A stretch of 64,000 bases of DNA from Rostrohypoxylon terebratum. Taxonomy: Eukaryota > Ascomycota > Sordariomycetes > Xylariales > Hypoxylaceae. Below the pieces are notes generated by a model, which was given only the letters and a program-made list of their open reading frames with translations, was not told the origin of the DNA and made no database searches. This document shows positions 35,111-46,563 of this stretch, one piece after another. Position numbers and translations under genes: made by a program. Positions within the stretch are counted from its first letter, which is position 1. Every line of letters begins with the position of its first letter. The DNA lies in the NCBI GenBank assembly GCA_022497145.1, contig MU385897.1:62001-126000 (forward strand). Direction: 5' to 3'.

Positions 35111-36423
35111 TTATTTAGCGCCCATAGAAACACCATTGTCGGAAACAGGTACGGTTATCTTTGCGGGAGGGAGATGCCTCTTAGCTTCGTGCCTCCCCAT
35201 CTGTTGCATCAGAGCATCCATAACGACTAGCGCAGCCATCGCCTCGACGATCGGGACCGCCCTGGGTACCACGCAGGGGTCGTGTCTTCCCTTGGCCTCT
35301 AATACGCCCTCTGACTCGCCGTCATAGGTGGCAGTTGTCTGAGCTTGGCTAATGGTAGCTGGGGGCTTAAATGCGACGCGGAAGTAGATGGGTGCGCCAT
35401 TCGAGATACCACCTTGGATACCTCCCGAGTTATTTGTCTTGGTGGTAAGCTTCGGTCTCGGAATTCCACTACGTCCCGCCCCGGTCTCCGAATCGGCGGG
35501 TACATCCGGAGCCTTGATGAAAGGGTCGTTGTGGATTGAACCAGGGACTTCGCAACCGCCGAAACCGGAACCGACTTCGAAACCCTTGGTCGCGGGTATA
35601 CTGAGCATGGCATGCCCGAGCTTGGCTTCCAGCTTGTCGAAGCATGGCTCTCCTAGACCGCTAGGTACGTTCTTGATAACGCAGGTGACAGTTCCACCAA
35701 TGCTATCATTGCGCTCCTTGAAGGCAGCTATGTGGTCGGCCATCCTTTGAGAAGCTTCTGCGTCCGGACACCTCACAGGCAAGAATTTGTCGACGGTTTC
35801 CCGGTCGATCGATTGGATGAGCTCCAAGAACGCTGGGTTCTGGCTTTGCGTCGGGCACTCGGGTGTGGGGGGGAACATGTGAACTGCGCCAACAGAAGTC
35901 ACGAAGGCAGTGATTTCTACGCCGAACGCTAGCTTCAGGTACTTCTCAGCAATGGCACCTGCAGCTACTCTTCCAATTGTCTCGCGAGCTGAGCTCCTTC
36001 CACCACCGCTACTCGCCTTGACTCCGTACTTCTCGAGGTACGTCCAATCTGCGTGACTAGGTCGAGGAAATCGATCGATTGTGTTGTCCCCATAGTCTTT
36101 AGGCCTCTGGTCCTCATTAAGAACTACGAGGCCAATTGGCGTACCAAGTGTTACACCAAATTCGGTGCCGGATTGTATAGCGACTCGATCTTTTTCATTC
36201 CGGGGTGTCGTGATACTGCTCTGACCCGGTCGGCGACGGTTCATCTGGGGTTGGATATCCGCTTCCGTGAGCTCCATGCCCGGCGGGCAACCGTCGATGA
36301 TACATCCGACCGATCGGCAATGAGATTCGCCATAGCTGTATTATTTGTTAAATAGTGTTGGGGAAGTCAATCGGGTTGTGCAACTAACGTGGTGACCCTA
36401 AAAGAGGATCCAAAGGTCGACAT
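35111..36423 (-). CDS. aro2: Chorismate synthase
   Basis: Two exons, 36423-36389 and 36335-35111, with a 53-nt intron in the N-terminal signature, give 419 residues. The spliced N-terminus reads STFGSSFRVTTYGESHC, followed by GCIIDGCPPGM and the second family signature around ASSGGGRSSARETIGRVAAG. The C-terminus contains NNSGGIQGGISNG and GRHDPCVVPRAVPIVEAM. The enzyme converts EPSP to chorismate, the last shared step of aromatic amino acid synthesis, using reduced FMN. The gene diverges from the lipoate ligase gene across about 620 bp. Without the 35-nt first exon the start would be wrongly placed at the GMELTEAD methionine. Confidence 0.97.
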
Positions 36424-37046
36424 TCTGCGATGCTCAAACCCTAGACGACGGGTTGGAAACTACCAAACGAGACAAAATATACCTAAAACCAATTGAATTG
36501 GGAGTTCAAACCGTTCACTTCCTACCTATTAGCTAAGTACTCGCCAGTTCTTTCAATCTTGAGAATCGGTGTGGCCCTTTTCAAGGAAGTAGAAAGCTTT
36601 GTATGATGAGTCAAGGAATAAAAGGAATTAATTTTCGAAGCCTCTTATGATGGTGGGGCACCCGCCTACTTCGTTTGAACTTTGTACCTCTTAACTCTCC
36701 GATTTTAGCCCCGCGATTTTCCATTTTCTTTATCGATATGATCCCTGCTTTCTGACCTCAATTCTTTCAAGTTCAAGGTACGAAGTACAATGTACAATAC
36801 CCACCCGAACTTGTGGATCTTAACATCGAACATGCAGGGATCGAGAGATGACAAGGATTACTCATCGCCTCTCATATCGTATGCAGTTTGAACTTTGAAC
36901 AACTACTAAGATCTCATCTTTTCATAATATTCATCTCTACTCTTAAGATCTTATCATTAAGCTTCATTATTGAGACCGAGAAAAGAACGATATATAAGAT
37001 GGCTTGATACGAAATGAGAAAATAATATCAATCACATCATCCTCTA
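36424..37046. other. Divergent promoter of chorismate synthase and lipoate ligase
   Basis: About 620 AT-rich bases between two divergent housekeeping genes. No other feature was recognised. Confidence 0.5.
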
Positions 37047-38261
37047 ATGGCTCTCTCACAACGCCTCCTCGCTACCCACGTTAGGCCATGTATAAGATCT
37101 AATAGATTCAGTACACGCCCTGCCATACGCCGTTTCTTCAGCTCAGAGAGTGTATCGCATCCCTCCAATAGAATCCAGGTGTATATATCACGGTCCTCAA
37201 ACCCGTACCTCAACTTGTCCATCGAGCATCTACTGCTCCAAAAATCCCCCCCAGACTCGGTCGTACTGTTTCTATATACGAACCGACCATGCGTCGTGAT
37301 TGGCCGGAATCAAAACCCCTGGGTCGAAGTGAACCTTGGTCTCCTCAAACAAGCTAACGGCATAATCACTGAAAGTCCACACGAAAATGGACGGGAAAAC
37401 GTAGGAGCCGATGAGGTTCTCTTGGTCCGGCGGCGGTCCGGCGGCGGCACCGTCTTCCACGATCTTGGGAACGTGAACTACAGCGTGATCTGTCTACCAG
37501 CCTCCTTCGACAGAAACAAGCACGCGTCTATGGTAGTGAGGGCACTATCATCCCTCGCTATCCCAGACGCCTCATTTCGCGTCAACGAGCGGCACGACAT
37601 CGTGCTCGATACCCCCACCACGCCACGGCAGCCACAGACGCAGGCGCGGACTTTCAAGATCTCCGGCTCCGCGTACAAGCTAACGCGCGAGCGCTCCCTT
37701 CACCACGGCACTTGTCTGCTGTCCTCGCCCAACCTACCCTTCGTCAGCGCACTGCTGCACTCCCCTGCCGCACCATTCATCAAAGCGCGTGGCGTCGAGA
37801 GCGTACGCAGCGCAATCCGCAACATCGGGATTACTAATCTAGGTTCTTTCGAGGAGGCCGTCGTTGCCGAGTTCGGTGCCATGTACGGGGCCGTCGACCC
37901 TGAGATAATCGATGTATCCATTGCTGAGAAGATACTAAACGAGGAGCCTATCGTGGCGAAGGGCTACGCTGAGCTGCGATCTCCGGAGTGGATATACACG
38001 CAGACTCCCCAATTTACTTTTTCCACGCACCCCACCTCCGAGGACTCGCGTCCACGCCCTCCTCTCCCAGCCACCCTGCCATCCTCTTTCCATGCTACTA
38101 TGACGGTACGCCATGGCCAAATAACAGAGGTTTCCGGGGCTGAACTGCTCGCACCCCTAAACTCGACGTACCTCCACCAAGTCACCGACTGGCGGTCCAA
38201 ATTGGATGACGAGTCCGTTGGAACATGGCTTAACGGCTTGTTCGGAGTACTGCCCACTTAG
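37047..38261 (+). CDS. Lipoate-protein ligase A, mitochondrial
   Basis: Single exon, 404 residues. The first 40 residues are rich in Arg and Ser with no acidic residue until RFFSSES, which fits a mitochondrial presequence. The LplA/BPL catalytic domain follows: NPYLNLSIEHLLL, CVVIGRNQNPWVEVN, the lipoate loop RRRSGGGTVFHDLGNVNYS, and FKISGSAYKLTRERSLHHGT with the catalytic Lys. The C-terminal 130 residues match the accessory domain (KGYAELRSPEWIY). The family attaches lipoate to E2 and H proteins; the yeast counterpart is Aim22. Start chosen for the presequence and for fit to family length. Confidence 0.9.
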   Translation: MALSQRLLATHVRPCIRSNRFSTRPAIRRFFSSESVSHPSNRIQVYISRSSNPYLNLSIEHLLLQKSPPDSVVLFLYTNRPCVVIGRNQNPWVEVNLGLLKQANGIITESPHENGRENVGADEVLLVRRRSGGGTVFHDLGNVNYSVICLPASFDRNKHASMVVRALSSLAIPDASFRVNERHDIVLDTPTTPRQPQTQARTFKISGSAYKLTRERSLHHGTCLLSSPNLPFVSALLHSPAAPFIKARGVESVRSAIRNIGITNLGSFEEAVVAEFGAMYGAVDPEIIDVSIAEKILNEEPIVAKGYAELRSPEWIYTQTPQFTFSTHPTSEDSRPRPPLPATLPSSFHATMTVRHGQITEVSGAELLAPLNSTYLHQVTDWRSKLDDESVGTWLNGLFGVLPT

Positions 38262-38616
38262 CAAACCTAGGCTATCAATGACTGGTTATGATTGATTAAA
38301 CAGACATTTGGATGAAAAGGGCATTGGTTCATCTACTTCTCATAACTAGGTACCTAACCTAATGGGTGTATAAAACGATTTGAAGAATTAAAAAAGGACA
38401 GAGCGAAGAAGCAGTCCTGTTACGCCAGTATACTATGGATATAGGATATAATAGATGCATGAAGGCATGTAGGAAAAGCCCATATAGACAAAATCATAGC
38501 ACTCATAGTACGATACCCCCAACTTCCGAATTTCAACTGAAAATATCGTCGTGGTGTCGTTGCATCGTACACCTTCATGTTCAACCGCAATCTCATGCTT
38601 CCAACTTCGTAAATCC
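38262..38616. other. Intergenic between convergent genes
   Basis: About 355 bases between the lipoate ligase and Vps11 stops. No feature was recognised. Confidence 0.5.
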
Positions 38617-41600
38617 CTATTCGGCAGTTCCGGCCCCCATGACACCTTGCCCAAACCACTGCGCCACAGTCTTGAACCTCTCCCTCTCATCTCCCTTCTC
38701 CAGGGCATCCTTGAATAAATCGTGTCGATCGGCCCTCTCATCCTGACTCCTCTTCATCGCTCTTACTGCCGCATTATTGACCGCACAGACCGGGCACTCT
38801 ACCTCTGCCCCGTCCTCGCTCTGCTTTAGACACCTTTGGTGGAAGCTGTGCTTGCACAAGAAGTGCACGGCGGGCAATTCGAGTAGCCCGCCACACCCAG
38901 GACAACGCTGGGCCTGGAAGACAGCGGGCTTGACGCCTAGTTCCGCAATCTCCGCCCGCTTGGCCTCGGTCTCTTTGCGGAATGAGTTCGTCTGCCGCCT
39001 GTTCGATGCGATCTCGCGGCGTTCGCGCGTGATCGTCTCTCGAAGGTACGGCTTGATCATTCCCATAGTGGCCACCGCGTTCGAGCCCAGCGTTTGAATG
39101 ACCTGCAGCGGCGCCATGAGCCCGTCGCGGTCGATCTTTTTCAGCACGTTCGCCAACTCCTCGGAGCCCGCCTCCTCCAAGATGCGCGCATCTGATGTGA
39201 AGTATGCAAGCGCTGCCGGATACAGCTGCGGGTCTTCCGGTCCATACTTGCGGAGCGCCTTGATAGCCCCGCGTGTATCCTTGGCCGAAGTATATGACCG
39301 GAAGATGTCGGATAGCATACCGGATTGCTCCTTGACCAGGATCGTGCCGTCGCGGAAATCCGATAGGTGGGATAAGAGAAGGACGTTCGAGTTTTCGATA
39401 GGTACCTCACGTCCCTCGATGAGCTTCTTCGCTTTAAGCTCCCACTCTTCTCTCTGCATGCCTTTCCTCTCGCTAGCCTTGTGAAGGTACATTTCGAACA
39501 AGGTTGTATATATGTCCGCCTTGTCCGACTCATTGAGGGAGTCCTCTTTCAGGCAAGCCTCGAGAAAGATAATAAATTCGTCCGAGTGGTCGATAAAGGA
39601 CGAGAATGCCGTCCGAGGAAGCGGCGGATTATATCTCGGTTCACTATTTGTTTCGGGCTCAATGATGGCGCCTGCATCGCTGACTGTTGCTTGTGACCCT
39701 TGGCCGGTAGGTGTAGGAACTGCAGAGGTGTTCATATATGGGAGGGGAAGTAGACTGGTTAGATTTTGGACAGCGGTCGTGGCACCAGCTACGAATCCAC
39801 TACTCGATATAGTTTGTGTCTCTGCCAGTGGTACTTTGTGAACCTTCGGTTTGTATTTTCCTGTGTAATAATCGATAAATATCTTCGTAGTGTCGCTAGG
39901 ACAATTCTCCAGAAGTACTCTCGCATATTTCATTAAGCAGGGATACGCCTATCAAAATTTAGTATTGGTATACATAGCACTAAGACCTGGGTTACGTACT
40001 GTCTCAGCATCTAAATGCCATATGAAGTCGAGTGCCTCAGCATAATTCTTGGAGTCTTCGATTAGAATATCCACTACGAGATCGTTCTCGCCGTGCTTCG
40101 TAGCGAGGTAAGCGGCTTGTTCAAAGTAACCGCCTTGTCTACACATAGTTATAGCCGTGTCCAAATCGAATTTAAGATCGCCTTCGGACTTGATGAATTT
40201 TTCCAGCTTGTCGACGTCCTTGAGTTTAGCATAACAGTTCAGCAGCAAAGTTGTATGGTCTGCGGTAGCTTTATGCCGTTCATGTAACTCTTCGAGATAC
40301 TCGATCAAGTTATGTATCCTCTGCGTATCAAGGAACTTCCTGATCACCTGCGAAGGTTCTGTGTTATCGATCGCCTTGATGTACTGTGACATGGCACTAT
40401 CATAGTCTCCCTTCTGATATAGATGGTCGCCGTATTTTCGGTAGATGACATTTTGCTGTTGTAAATCCATGCCAGATTTCTGTGCAAGGTTGATAGCAAG
40501 GGGGAATAAGTTCCGCTGATACAATAACTCGAGCCTTTGTTGCAAGGATTTCTCGTGGTAACGATTGACCTAATTTCCATGAGCATAATATACCATCAAT
40601 ATAAAGTAGGGGCATCTCTTACCTTTCCATCCTGAGTCAGAATATACAGGTCTCCCCATATCTGAAAGATTGCCTTGACCTCGGAGATAAGAGACTCGGA
40701 ATGTGCGACTATCTGAAGGGTCGGATCTACCATCGTGAACCTAGCAGCATTGAAAAGAGCTTCTGTGTTAGTGCCGCCGAACCGACGCCTGATATTATCA
40801 GAGCCCCCGCTTCCAGAAACTGGGGGTGGCGAGATAAGGGCAACGTAGTCCTGGAATGTTGACACCAGGCTCGTAACACCGTCATTAGCAAAGCATAATC
40901 CCCTTCCCTCCACGGTATAATAGTACACGGCATCTTCGCGAACCACGATGATATCTCCGGTCTTGTTGTTTACTGTCATACACCCTGCCGCACATCCAGC
41001 ATCCTCGATTGTTCTGGGAGGCTGGCCTTGGCCTTTTCCTGAAATAATTAGCTTTAGGAGTTTAGATGTCGTCGCAACAAACAGCGTCGTGAGCTTTGGG
41101 TCAGCTACAAATTCGACTCCCGTTATTGGTTCTTCGGATTCGTAGACTATTCGTTGTTTCGTGCCTCGGTCGTGTATAAGATCGCCTCGGATTACCGTGA
41201 CTGCTCCGTTTGCGAAACCCACGGCAAGCTGTGACAGGTCGTCGAGCGCGGTGAAGGAGGATATCTGCGGCATCTAATCAGCCGACGTTGTCGTATGGTA
41301 TTACTATCGATGCACTCACAGGGAACTGCTTCCGACCATTGCTTATGTTCAAGGTACTGAGACAAGTAGGCAATCCCGTCTTTTTAACAGGCTTATCCAA
41401 TGCCCAGACCTTCAATACCGGCTCGTTGCTAAGGTCCTCCTAGTTCCTATCAGCATATACATTTTGGGGCACGCAGACAGGCTATATAGAGAGGCCATAC
41501 CGAAACAGTGACGAGGAGACTTGTCCCTTCGACCTGGCGCATATGGGTTATGCGACCGGTGTCGTGTGCATGAAAGCCCCGAACGATCTTCCAGCTAGGT

Positions 41601-41829
41601 CCGATGATGCGTACGTATCCATTGTCGCTTCCTAGAAATAAACTATCGGATCCGGAACATACGCTTGATATTTCGTTATTTTCGAAGAATGATCGTGTTT
41701 CGTCGTCGCCGAGCTTGACCTGGCCAACTTCAAAGAAGTCAAATGCTTTCCACTATTAAGGCGTGTTAGATGAAGCCAAGTTTAGGTATCGAATCGGTAT
41801 AACGTGAAACTTACCAAGAGTAAAGCCAT
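38617..41829 (-). CDS. vps11: Vacuolar sorting protein Vps11 (Pep5)
   Basis: Six exons: 41829-41815, 41752-41501, 41439-41320, 41273-40623, 40569-40000 and 39948-38617. The product is 979 residues, the usual family length. The N-terminus (WKAFDFFEVGQVKLGDDET) begins a beta-propeller. Clathrin-type repeats follow (KSLQQRLELLYQRNLFPLA; DFIWHLDAETAYPCLMKYAR). A RING-H2 finger lies near residues 878-925 (CPGCGGLLELP, CKHSFHQRCL, CPVC). Vps11 is a core subunit of the HOPS and CORVET tethers on endosomes and the vacuole, and the RING domain contacts Vps18. The first exon is only 15 nt. The fifth splice restores the AYPCLMKYA segment that an unspliced reading loses. Confidence 0.95.
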
Positions 41830-42236
41830 GGCGTATTCTCAAAAGTTAGCGACAATCAGATCGGCGATGTTCGTTCATCGTTCCATGGAGGATTGTAGTT
41901 GTTATTCCGATTGTCTAATAGCTTAGGACGTCACCGCGCCGGCGGTCTCTTGGCTCGAGGTCTTACATAAGGTTCAAGGTTGGGAGCTACCTACCTTATC
42001 TTATCAATAGATTAGGTACATCAACTGTTAAAGACATATAATTATTTAAATGCATGCTGAGTAATCAAGACAATCCAAATATGCATATATCCTATGTACG
42101 TTCAAAACGCATACTTATACCAGTTTACCATACCATACCATCGTATCGTCACATCTAAATGCAACAATAAGTTGCAAGTACTTCGTGTTGTATTCATGAA
42201 TCTAAGGTATCATTGAAACAGTTTCAATGCTAAATT
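41830..42236. other. Intergenic between tandem genes
   Basis: About 400 AT-rich bases holding the Mlh3 3' region and the Vps11 promoter. CATACCATACCATCG repeats occur near 42128-42143. No other feature is supported. Confidence 0.5.
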
Positions 42237-45200
42237 TCAACTCCTCCTGCCAGACTTCCACTTCCTAAACTTTTCGCTAAAACTACTAGTATGTTCCCCA
42301 ACGTCATCCACGCCCATCGGGATACTTCCTATATCTAAGAGTGGTACCATCGAAGGTCTGCCATGGGCACACTGGAAAGGCAAAGTGCATTCCGCCAAGC
42401 GCTTCACCAAGTCGATACATTCCTCACGAGAGAGAATATCGTTAAACATTATGGAACTGCGACACGCCCTCGAGTTGATCATTTCGAGAATGCCATTGGG
42501 ACACCCATGGAACCGAGCCAGCCAGTGCAACTCTGTATTGATATCTTTATCATCATTTTCTTGCCTTTCCTCCGTTTGTGTAAGCCGTAGGGTGCCGCGT
42601 CCTTGTTCGTCAAATTTCCATGCCTCCGTTCTCAGCAGTTCGATAAGTAGACGAGGCTCCGTGCGACATCGCTCAGCTATGCTAGGTGGTAACCCAAGGA
42701 CGTTCAATTTTGCTCCTCTCTTGCCGCCAGATTTCTGTTTTGGTGTCCAATCAACTTCGAATAGAATTCCCCAATAGGTGAAATACTCCTTGAAACGTTC
42801 GAATTGATGGCCATCTTGACGGGAGACGTCGAAGACGATGGTCTTCTCCAATGGTAAGGCCTGGGCGTGCATCGATTGCCGATTCTGTCCTGTTAATGAG
42901 TTGACATCATCTTCTAGAATTACGAAATAATCCTTCATCAAAGCTTCCACCCGACACCGCTCATCTGCAGCGTGTTGATCAATGACGACAAGCAACGAAG
43001 CTGCAATGGTTCCCTTTTCATCTAGGTGAGACGGAACCGAGGATAAAGCAATTCGAGCCAAGATGAATTTTCGATCGACCTGTGCTATTATATGGGCATT
43101 CCGGAGGTCATCCTTGGACAAACGGCCTTCGATATTATAAGGGGCTTGCGTAAAATCAAACGCACTAGAGCTACTCCCATGACAACAATCACCTGAAGTT
43201 TTCGTTGCCAGCACCAGCGCCTTTGCTTCATCAAAAGCAACCGGAATTGGCGGCTCATGCGATGAAAATACAGGATTGTCCCAGGACGACAAGAGATCAC
43301 CTAACCATTTGCTCCTTTCCTCACTAATTATCGGTTTTGTGTTTGTACATAGCTTCTTCCTCAACGGTAGACGGCCAGCGGGCGTTTCAGCCGCATTTGT
43401 CTGAGGTCGTATGACTAAACCAGTTCGATTATCGATATAAAAGGTTTCTTTAGTCGTCGGATTTGTCCACGAGACTTCTTCCTTATCATTGGGAGGCGAT
43501 TGCCTATCGTCAAGATCTTCATCTTGAGGGGTATTCCTCTGGCTGGCTTCAGATAAACCCATCTCCACATCAAGGAAAGGAAGACGCAGCAACGCGCCAT
43601 TCGGAGCAACCAGTGGGGTTTCTGCTGTACTACCATTACTCCCGGAGCATGGAGCTTTTATTACAAGAGTACGATGCTGGTCAAATTCTTCGTATTCCTC
43701 ATGGTCCGATGGGAGCTTCTCGTGCAAATGGGCGTACTGGGGTTGGCCCGACTTGATACGTGTCCACGAGTCGAACGGAGATTCAGGTCGTAATTGAGAG
43801 GTACTTGGAGCAAGGCTAAGTTTAGTGCTAGCTAAATCTCCAACGGATAGCTGGCTTCGATGTGTACGAACCCTGCCCATTCTAGAATCCGCTCTTGGTG
43901 TAGAGCTTCTAGATACCGATTTGCCATGTCTATCCCGAGAATTCGAATGTTTGGGTGATGAAGTCTTGAGAGGCCTATGATATCTAGGGCGGAAGTGATG
44001 CGCCTTGAGAAATTCGTAGATCACTGCAGTCAATATATCGACGATTGATTTCAAATCCTCGCGGTTATCGAAAATTTCTTCGACGTCATTGATAGGGCGC
44101 CGAGGAGCCTTCTCTCCTAAATGAATTCTGACGTAGAACATAGGCCATCGATCGGCTCCTTTCCTACCTCTGAGTTCCTGATTAGTGTACCCATCTGTTT
44201 TGAACCGACGATCTTTAGCTCTTCTATTTTGCTCGTCCTTGTCGAGATCACCACTGACTTCTTCCACGCCAAAACTAGAATTTGCAAATAAACGGTTGAT
44301 TTCTTCGTAAAGAACATTTGAGCCGTGTTCATTAGATACGGGCTGTACTCCTATACTGATAAATTGCACGTTGCGAGATACGATCGGAACTAGCGATATC
44401 GCTCCTACAACAGTAATTGAGCCTGCTGATGCCTTGAGAGGAACCCATGAATCTTGAGAATGCTCATCACACATTCGGGCCTGGAAAAGTATCTTTGAAA
44501 TACGAGCTGTTAGATCGATGGTTTCATTTTCCCCACCTTCTCGCACAGAAGCGTCTTCTGTTATTCGAACTGAGAAATTGCGCTGATCCATGGAATCTCG
44601 AAGCGATACGGAGACCTGACCGGGCCAGGCAAGCAATAGGGCTACAAGACCACGCTTGAGCCGTTCCCAGTCTTTGGCATGAACGCCTCTTTCAGCATCG
44701 ATGGCCCTCTGCTTTACTCTCACCGGCATTGACCCAAACAGATCCCGGACAGTCACTCGGGTTCCATGGGGGAAGCTTAACAACCTTTGCTCCGGCAATG
44801 CAGGAATATGTCGTGTCAAGACCTCGGCATTACGTATTTTAATCGTGTTGTGAGAATGGAAGCCATGATGATGAGATGTAATCGAGAGCAATGACAAAGT
44901 AGCAAGGGATGCTATGAAGGTACCGTGTCGACCGTGAATACCGTTGTGACTAGAGTATTTAGAGGTATAATGCAACTTGCCGAGACCTCCAGTGGACTTA
45001 AATTCGCTAGGCGAAATTCCCAAGCCGTTGTCCTCAACAGAGCAATTACCTCGAGTATAATCGATAGATATGGTAACTTTGGTGGCCTCGGCATCTAACG
45101 AATTCTTGACCAAGCCATATACAACGCTGTTTAACGATGTTATGGTGGTAGATGATTTGATCTGGGCAATGACATGCTCCGGCAAATGCTGGATAGACAT
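42237..45200 (-). CDS. mlh3: MutL homologue Mlh3
   Basis: Single exon, 987 residues. The N-terminal GHL ATPase domain is recognisable (IKSSTTITSLNSVV, NSLDAEATKV, VEDNGLGISPSEF, FGSMPVRVKQRA), but two key motifs are altered. The residue aligned with the catalytic Glu of MutL proteins is Gly (VVYGLVKNSLDA), and the usual GFRGEAL reads GRHGTFI. The C-terminal nuclease domain looks complete: DQHAADERCRVE near residue 739 fits DQHA-x2-E-x4-E, and ACRSSIMF and FQCAHGRPSMVPL follow near 925-950. Mlh3 pairs with Mlh1 and nicks DNA in meiotic crossover formation and mismatch repair. A 400-residue low-complexity linker joins the domains. Confidence 0.9.
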   Translation of the reverse strand: MSIQHLPEHVIAQIKSSTTITSLNSVVYGLVKNSLDAEATKVTISIDYTRGNCSVEDNGLGISPSEFKSTGGLGKLHYTSKYSSHNGIHGRHGTFIASLATLSLLSITSHHHGFHSHNTIKIRNAEVLTRHIPALPEQRLLSFPHGTRVTVRDLFGSMPVRVKQRAIDAERGVHAKDWERLKRGLVALLLAWPGQVSVSLRDSMDQRNFSVRITEDASVREGGENETIDLTARISKILFQARMCDEHSQDSWVPLKASAGSITVVGAISLVPIVSRNVQFISIGVQPVSNEHGSNVLYEEINRLFANSSFGVEEVSGDLDKDEQNRRAKDRRFKTDGYTNQELRGRKGADRWPMFYVRIHLGEKAPRRPINDVEEIFDNREDLKSIVDILTAVIYEFLKAHHFRPRYHRPLKTSSPKHSNSRDRHGKSVSRSSTPRADSRMGRVRTHRSQLSVGDLASTKLSLAPSTSQLRPESPFDSWTRIKSGQPQYAHLHEKLPSDHEEYEEFDQHRTLVIKAPCSGSNGSTAETPLVAPNGALLRLPFLDVEMGLSEASQRNTPQDEDLDDRQSPPNDKEEVSWTNPTTKETFYIDNRTGLVIRPQTNAAETPAGRLPLRKKLCTNTKPIISEERSKWLGDLLSSWDNPVFSSHEPPIPVAFDEAKALVLATKTSGDCCHGSSSSAFDFTQAPYNIEGRLSKDDLRNAHIIAQVDRKFILARIALSSVPSHLDEKGTIAASLLVVIDQHAADERCRVEALMKDYFVILEDDVNSLTGQNRQSMHAQALPLEKTIVFDVSRQDGHQFERFKEYFTYWGILFEVDWTPKQKSGGKRGAKLNVLGLPPSIAERCRTEPRLLIELLRTEAWKFDEQGRGTLRLTQTEERQENDDKDINTELHWLARFHGCPNGILEMINSRACRSSIMFNDILSREECIDLVKRLAECTLPFQCAHGRPSMVPLLDIGSIPMGVDDVGEHTSSFSEKFRKWKSGRRS

Positions 45201-46563
45201 TGCTGAGCAGAAGATATTCCTTCGTCTCTCATCGTCGTCATTCGTCTAGTCGTCTCGTGGATTACATGCTAGAGTGACCATCCCTCAGGCTGTAGCAATC
45301 CAGCGATATCCTAGTTTAGGCAAAGGCGTACTACATGGTACATACGTAGTAGGTACCTAGGTCCTAGGTAGTCTGAGACTATTGGGTCGAATATTGAAGT
45401 TAAAAGGAGGAAAGATGGCGGACTTTCAGCCACACTATCTTGGATAAACTGCATTGGGTGCATTGGCAGATTGGCAGATTGGGTGGATGGCTGATGACGT
45501 AATTTTTAGTGCTCCAGGCTTAAGTGGGGAACTCATCAGCTTCAGAAATTGCAGAAATTGGGGGGTGCAAGTAGCCCTGAAAGGATCCATTTTCGGATAG
45601 TTACGAAGTTTTATTGGCCTGTGCTTGGTCAGTAACAGCAGGGAGCCCTGGAGATTTGGTTCAGGTCGCAAGTTCCATTTTTCAGGGCTCAGTTCCAGGT
45701 CAGGACCAGGGCCAGGTCCCAGAACTTTTGGAGGTCACTTTTAGGTCCATCGCACCTGTCGCACCCATCGCACTTCTACAACTTCCCATCACCGATGATG
45801 CTATTTCTTTTCTTTTCTTTTTTTTTTTTCAGAGACAACAACAATTTCATCGCTACATAGTGTTTGTTAACTACTACCTAGTACCTAGTAGGCAATTTGA
45901 GCACATTAAGCCGCATCGGTTTTTACCTTTTTACCTCCCCGCCGAGGCCTAACATATCCATATTAATTATTTTCGAGCGCTGTAACTATCAGGTCTCAAG
46001 ATTTGATCGTGAAAGGGAAAAAAAAAGGAAAACGGGAAAAGAAGCGAAATCGTCCTGTCCACAAACGGTAGCGCTTAATTCGACCGGATTGGATTGGATT
46101 GGACTGGGCCGGACTGGACTGGACTAAACTCACTTACCGGATCGTCATCGCATAACTGCCCAACTCCATCATCTATGCCATCTATCTAAGCACGTACATT
46201 ACATTTGTGTATGCGGATTATTAACCCTTCGTCCCTTCGTCTCTTCGTCGATTGACACATCGAACACATTGGACACATTGAGGCCTCGCACCAATCTATC
46301 GGATACGAACTTGTTAATCCGAATGTCCATCTCAGTCCCCGCATCTGTCCTCTAAACCTTTTAAACATCGTTGTCGTTCGGTGAAGCTCAACCTCTTAAC
46401 CTTGGAAACATTTGATCCAACAATACTTTTTCACTTAATTGCCACCACTGCTACTACCGTTGCCGCCGCCGCCGCCGCTACTACTACTACGACTACTACT
46501 ACTACCACCACCACCACTTCCAAGTTTACATTCACGCCATTGCCGTTTATATCCAAGGCCTAG
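45201..46563. other. Divergent promoter region with low-complexity tracts
   Basis: About 1.35 kb between Mlh3 and the Ser-rich protein gene. It contains a CTAGGTCCTAGGTAG palindromic cluster near 45355-45372, a T-rich stretch near 45806-45830 and repeats of GGATTGGACTGG near 46087-46127. No gene is supported. Confidence 0.45.
46450..46517. repeat. Trinucleotide microsatellite (GCC/ACT/ACC)
   Basis: Runs of GCC, CTA and CCA trinucleotides, about 68 bases long, just upstream of the first exon of the following gene. It probably lies in the 5' leader. Confidence 0.8.

Noticed and set aside
46381..46563. 60-codon open frame over a trinucleotide microsatellite
   Set aside because: Poly-Thr/Ala product of the repeat; the adjacent real gene starts at 46564 in another context.
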